64,000 nucleotides of DNA from Chitinophaga sp. CF418 (GTDB lineage: Bacteria > Bacteroidota > Bacteroidia > Chitinophagales > Chitinophagaceae), in the NCBI RefSeq assembly GCF_900142925.1, contig NZ_FRCN01000014.1, forward strand, positions 1-64,000, in the 5' to 3' direction. The stretch's first letter is position 1, and every line of letters starts with the position of its first letter. This document shows, piece after piece, positions 61,157 to 64,000 of the stretch. Below the pieces are notes generated by a model, which was not told the origin of the DNA, ran no database searches, and saw only the letters and a program-made list of their open reading frames with translations. The position numbers were made by a program, and so were the translations under genes.

Positions 61157-61468
61157 ATGACGATGAGACAACTACTGAATATCTCCTATACACTCCTGCT
61201 GGTGGCATTAATGACTGCCTGCGGTAATTCCGGTACAAAGCCAGCTAATGACAGTGGTGCTGCCGCTACCCAACCTGCGGAACAGGAACCAGCCCAGAAT
61301 GCGGCTATTGCCGGCAAACTTCCGGACCCTGTATGTGGTATGCCTTATGATACCATGTATAAAGAATGGAGCGTATATCAGAATGATACAGTTCATTTCT
61401 GTTCCCCAACCTGCAAACGTGTATTTGATAAGAATCCGGACAAGTACGCAGGTAAGCTGGGACTGTAA
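61157..61468 (+). CDS. YHS domain-containing lipoprotein
   Basis: 103 residues. The lipoprotein signal ends LVALMTACGN; a low-complexity Ala/Gln/Pro linker follows, then a YHS domain (DPVCGMPYDT; VHFCSPTCKRVFDKNPDKYAG) with three conserved cysteines able to bind metal such as copper. Such domains occur in metal-handling envelope proteins. Metal choice is not shown by the sequence. Confidence 0.88.
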   Translation: MTMRQLLNISYTLLLVALMTACGNSGTKPANDSGAAATQPAEQEPAQNAAIAGKLPDPVCGMPYDTMYKEWSVYQNDTVHFCSPTCKRVFDKNPDKYAGKLGL

Positions 61469-61547
61469 TCGACCGCCAGCCCTTTTTTATCTCTTACCCA
61501 ATGTAACTTAGTACTGTTTTTTGCGTTCTAATTACAAACTCCTATGC

Positions 61548-61955
61548 ATGAGATCACTATTAACCAGCTTGCTGCTACTCATGTTATTTTGCAGCTGTGA
61601 GAAAAATGACGTGGAACCCACGCCTGCGGTAGATGTCACCGGCGCCTGGCAACTGTCCCAACAGTTATCACTACCAGACACCGTTTGGCAGAATATCTCT
61701 TCCGGAGATTCCGCTTTTTATGTTTTTGGAGCCAACGGCCAGTTTGTTTTTGATGCCAGGAGTTACCATTTCACTGGTACTTATAAAGTTATTCCTTCCG
61801 GCAATAAAGTAAAACTGATCGTTACCGGTAAAGATTCCATTTCCCAATATCTCCAGGTGGAAAAACTGAGCGATACCAGCATTCGCATAGATGACTGGTT
61901 AATCGGCATTAATAAAGAGCAGATCAGCCGCAAATTCATCCTCATCAACAAGTAA
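61548..61955 (+). CDS. Small lipocalin-like lipoprotein
   Basis: 135 residues from the ATG giving MRSLLTSLLLLM, which places a lipobox (LMLFCSC) correctly; the frame also opens 9 codons earlier at a TTG. The mature part is beta-rich (DVTGAWQLSQQL; GQFVFDARSYHFTGTYKVI; NKVKLIVTGKDS), like the lipocalin-type proteins common in Bacteroidota. Function unknown. It ends before a strong terminator. Confidence 0.78.
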   Translation: MRSLLTSLLLLMLFCSCEKNDVEPTPAVDVTGAWQLSQQLSLPDTVWQNISSGDSAFYVFGANGQFVFDARSYHFTGTYKVIPSGNKVKLIVTGKDSISQYLQVEKLSDTSIRIDDWLIGINKEQISRKFILINK

Positions 61956-61983
61956 GTCACTCATAAGCAATACGATAAAAAAA

Positions 61984-62005
61984 GTCCCGGGATAATTCCC
62001 GGGAC
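61984..62005 (+). terminator. Intrinsic terminator
   Basis: GTCCCGGGA-TAAT-TCCCGGGAC is a perfect 9-bp stem just after the lipocalin-like gene, with an A-run before it. Confidence 0.85.
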
Positions 62006-62241
62006 CGTCGATTAAAACAGCTTATGAAAATCTACGCTTACGTTCAAATTATATTATAAAGTTACCCCCCGAGTATTACGAGAGTGTTACGGGTACATTA
62101 TCAGCGTATTAACAAATCAGGGATTAACTGGCATGCTGCCCCAAATAGGCGGTCACGTGTTCGTATTCCTCATTTTAATGGGGGAATCCGGGACGTTTTA
62201 ATCTCCCATAATTCAACACCTCCCATCCCCCCAAAAACAAA
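62006..62241. other. Gap without genes
   Basis: Nothing recognised; it separates two convergent units. Confidence 0.5.
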
Positions 62242-62273
62242 ACAGGGATAACGCATCGCTGCATTATCCCTGT
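62242..62273 (-). terminator. Terminator of the TonB-dependent receptor gene
   Basis: ACAGGGATAACGC pairs with GCATTATCCCTGT (one mismatch) and, read on the minus strand, is followed by TTTTGTTTTTGG. Confidence 0.85.
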
Positions 62274-62296
62274 CCCAATTATTAATTCCTAATTTC

Positions 62297-64000
62297 TTAG
62301 AAGCTATATCTTAAGCCCAGCTGCATCTGGTGCCTGCTCGAGAAGAAGTCTCTGGAGTAAGGAGTACCAGGATTAGACCAGGTGTATACCGGATAAGCGG
62401 AAGGAGAACCTGCAGTCTTGCTGGACAGACCTACGCTTGCGGTAGAGTTGAATGTATTTGGAGAGAAGTATTGAACTCCCCAATCCTTGTTCAACAGGTT
62501 GGTCAGGTTGATGATATCGTAAGTCAGGGTCAGGGTATGAGTGGTCTTACCTGCCTTGAAGTTGAAGTCCTGAGTGAAACGGAAGTCAGCCTGTGTATTC
62601 CATGGAGTACGGCCACCGTTACGCTCTGTGAACTGTCCTTTACGGGTGCTCAGGTATTTATCATTTTCTACGTAAGAGAAGAACGCATCAGCCATCGCCT
62701 GGTTTTCAGGAGCGAAGAACTTACGTGCTTCAGCCTGATCTTTCGGGATATATACTAAGCTAACCTGTTGTGGAGTACCCTGGATGGTAGCATTCACGAA
62801 ACCATAAGAGAACGGTAAACCGGAAGATGTATTGAAGAACAGGGAGAAGTTAGAAATAAAACGGCCTTTATGTTCCCAATCCAGTTTATAGTTAGCAGTA
62901 GCTACGATACGGTGACGGATGTCGAAGTTGGAGTAAGCCAGCTGCGGATCGTTTGGATTCAGCGCCTGGTTCAGCTGCCAGTTAGACTCCATTGAGTTAC
63001 GGATACCGTTGGTAATGTCTTTAGACTGGCCATAAGTATACGCTACTGAGAAGTTCATACCGAAATCAAATGCTTTGCTTGCCTGACCGGTTACAGCATA
63101 ACGGTAACCTTTGTGTGTGTTTGACAGCAGGTAAGCGTTGGTAAACTTAGAGTTGATTTTGCTACCGCTGTAGATTGGCTGTTTCTTATCAGTATCGTAA
63201 ATATTGTAAGTAGGATTATCCACCAGGTTGATCTGCTGGAATTTCAGATCATAGATAGTTTTGGTATAGATACCTTCAACTGTGAACCTCCATCTGTTTT
63301 CTGTAGAGTAATCCAGCGCCAGGCTGCTTCTCCACATCTGCGGCATTTTGAAGTTGTTGTCGATCAGGTCCACCTGAGTAGCACCAGTTGCGTCATGTAC
63401 GTTAACACCCTGCGCAGCTACAAACTGTGCTGCACCCTGGTCAGATACTTTCACAGGATTGCTATTTGCTGCCGGAGGCGCGGCGGGATTGAAACGTTTG
63501 TCATATGCACCATAGGTAGTACCGTTGTTATAGTATGCATAACCTAACCATGCGAACGGAATACGACCGGTGAACAGACCAGTTCCTCCACGCAGTACCA
63601 GGCTCTGATCTCCATTGATGTCGAAGTTAAAGCCCAGACGTGGGGAGATCTGGATGTTATTCAGATATTTATTGTTGATATTTCTTGGCTGCGTGTAGCT
63701 ATAGGTAGTACCAAAGTTAGGATCTACCGGAGCGTTTGTAGTTTTATCGCTCAGGGCCTGTCTGTTAGGCAGGCTGGTATAATCGAAACGGATACCAGGA
63801 GTCAGTTTGAAACGGTCAGTCAGCTGGATCTCATCCTGAGCATACAGGCTGTACATACCGATCTTGAACTTAGCAGGAGGATTCGCCATGATATAATCAC
63901 GGGAATTGTCTGTATAATTAAAGTTAGCACGTACGCGGCTCGGAGCATCAGCCAGGAAGGCATTAATGCTATCGTAATCTACACGACCATTCCAGGAGTT
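62297..64000 (-). CDS. TonB-dependent receptor, C-terminal part (runs off the right edge)
   Basis: At least 567 residues of an outer-membrane beta-barrel. The frame stays open through the right edge (NSWNGRVDYDSINAFLADAP lies upstream of the first in-window ATG), so the gene's start is outside. Barrel strands are plain (YAQDEIQLTDRFKLTPGIRFDY; QISPRLGFNFDINGDQSLVL; FDIRHRIVATANYKLDWEHK), and it ends in QMQLGLRYSF with the aromatic terminus needed for barrel insertion. The sequence resembles Oar-like receptors with a carboxypeptidase-like N-domain rather than SusC, but that end is not visible. Substrate unknown. Confidence 0.93.
   Translation of the reverse strand, partial: NSWNGRVDYDSINAFLADAPSRVRANFNYTDNSRDYIMANPPAKFKIGMYSLYAQDEIQLTDRFKLTPGIRFDYTSLPNRQALSDKTTNAPVDPNFGTTYSYTQPRNINNKYLNNIQISPRLGFNFDINGDQSLVLRGGTGLFTGRIPFAWLGYAYYNNGTTYGAYDKRFNPAAPPAANSNPVKVSDQGAAQFVAAQGVNVHDATGATQVDLIDNNFKMPQMWRSSLALDYSTENRWRFTVEGIYTKTIYDLKFQQINLVDNPTYNIYDTDKKQPIYSGSKINSKFTNAYLLSNTHKGYRYAVTGQASKAFDFGMNFSVAYTYGQSKDITNGIRNSMESNWQLNQALNPNDPQLAYSNFDIRHRIVATANYKLDWEHKGRFISNFSLFFNTSSGLPFSYGFVNATIQGTPQQVSLVYIPKDQAEARKFFAPENQAMADAFFSYVENDKYLSTRKGQFTERNGGRTPWNTQADFRFTQDFNFKAGKTTHTLTLTYDIINLTNLLNKDWGVQYFSPNTFNSTASVGLSSKTAGSPSAYPVYTWSNPGTPYSRDFFSSRHQMQLGLRYSF

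Noticed and set aside
1..64000. CRISPR array or prophage
   Set aside because: No regularly spaced direct repeats and no phage structural or integrase genes were seen.

Overview
The window looks like chromosome of a Bacteroidota bacterium of the Chitinophagaceae type, probably Chitinophaga or a close relative. The evidence is a SusC/SusD pair with an N-terminal STN domain next to a FecI-type sigma factor and FecR anti-sigma factor, Bacteroidota-only families (DUF6340, DUF6452, DUF6048, 189-residue Crp/Fnr proteins), the alpha-2-macroglobulin/PBP1C pair, and several starts preceded by the phylum's TAnnTTTG promoter box. Genus assignment is inference; no rRNA is present.

Region 1 (1-13.4 kb) starts with the end of an IS66 transposase. 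It is followed by an AT-rich minus-strand gene set (SusC, SusD, glycoside hydrolase family 2, S9 peptidase) with a divergent sigma/anti-sigma pair. This looks like a small, recently acquired nutrient-capture locus. The first ~160 codons of susC look GC-richer than the rest, as if the gene were mosaic.

Region 2 (13.7-23.9 kb) holds mostly single genes: a DUF6340 lipoprotein, a DUF2461 protein, a small membrane protein, a Crp/Fnr regulator with an exported metallo-beta-lactamase-fold hydrolase, an AraC regulator with a short-chain dehydrogenase, an M13 peptidase, an unknown exported protein and a GDPD/PLC-like phosphodiesterase.

Region 3 (23.9-30.5 kb) holds an AbiEii-type toxin/antitoxin pair bounded by imperfect direct repeats, then a TPR sensor kinase and a sigma-54-type response regulator.

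Region 4 (30.6-38.6 kb) is the most unusual part. A Crp/Fnr regulator is followed by two transcription units: (a) 2TM protein, cupin, carboxymuconolactone-decarboxylase-like protein, a CrtI-like oxidoreductase fused to a ferredoxin-reductase module, and an alpha/beta hydrolase; (b) an exported DJ-1/PfpI protein fused to two ABM domains, and a second exported DJ-1/PfpI protein. In front of each unit lie tandem GTGA-N5/6-TCAC palindromes with the same 9-bp spacing, which suggests one Crp/Fnr-controlled regulon. A tRNA-Ser(GCT) closes the region.

Region 5 (38.7-64 kb) is GC-richer core genome: fatty acid desaturase, fabF, uvrA, DUF6452/DUF6048, a GNAT acetyltransferase, a ModF-like ABC protein, alpha-2-macroglobulin and pbpC, rarA, a second M13 peptidase, small membrane and lipoproteins, and the C-terminal part of a TonB-dependent receptor that runs off the right edge. 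Palindromic GC-rich repeats lie in two intergenic gaps (41.4 and 46.7 kb).
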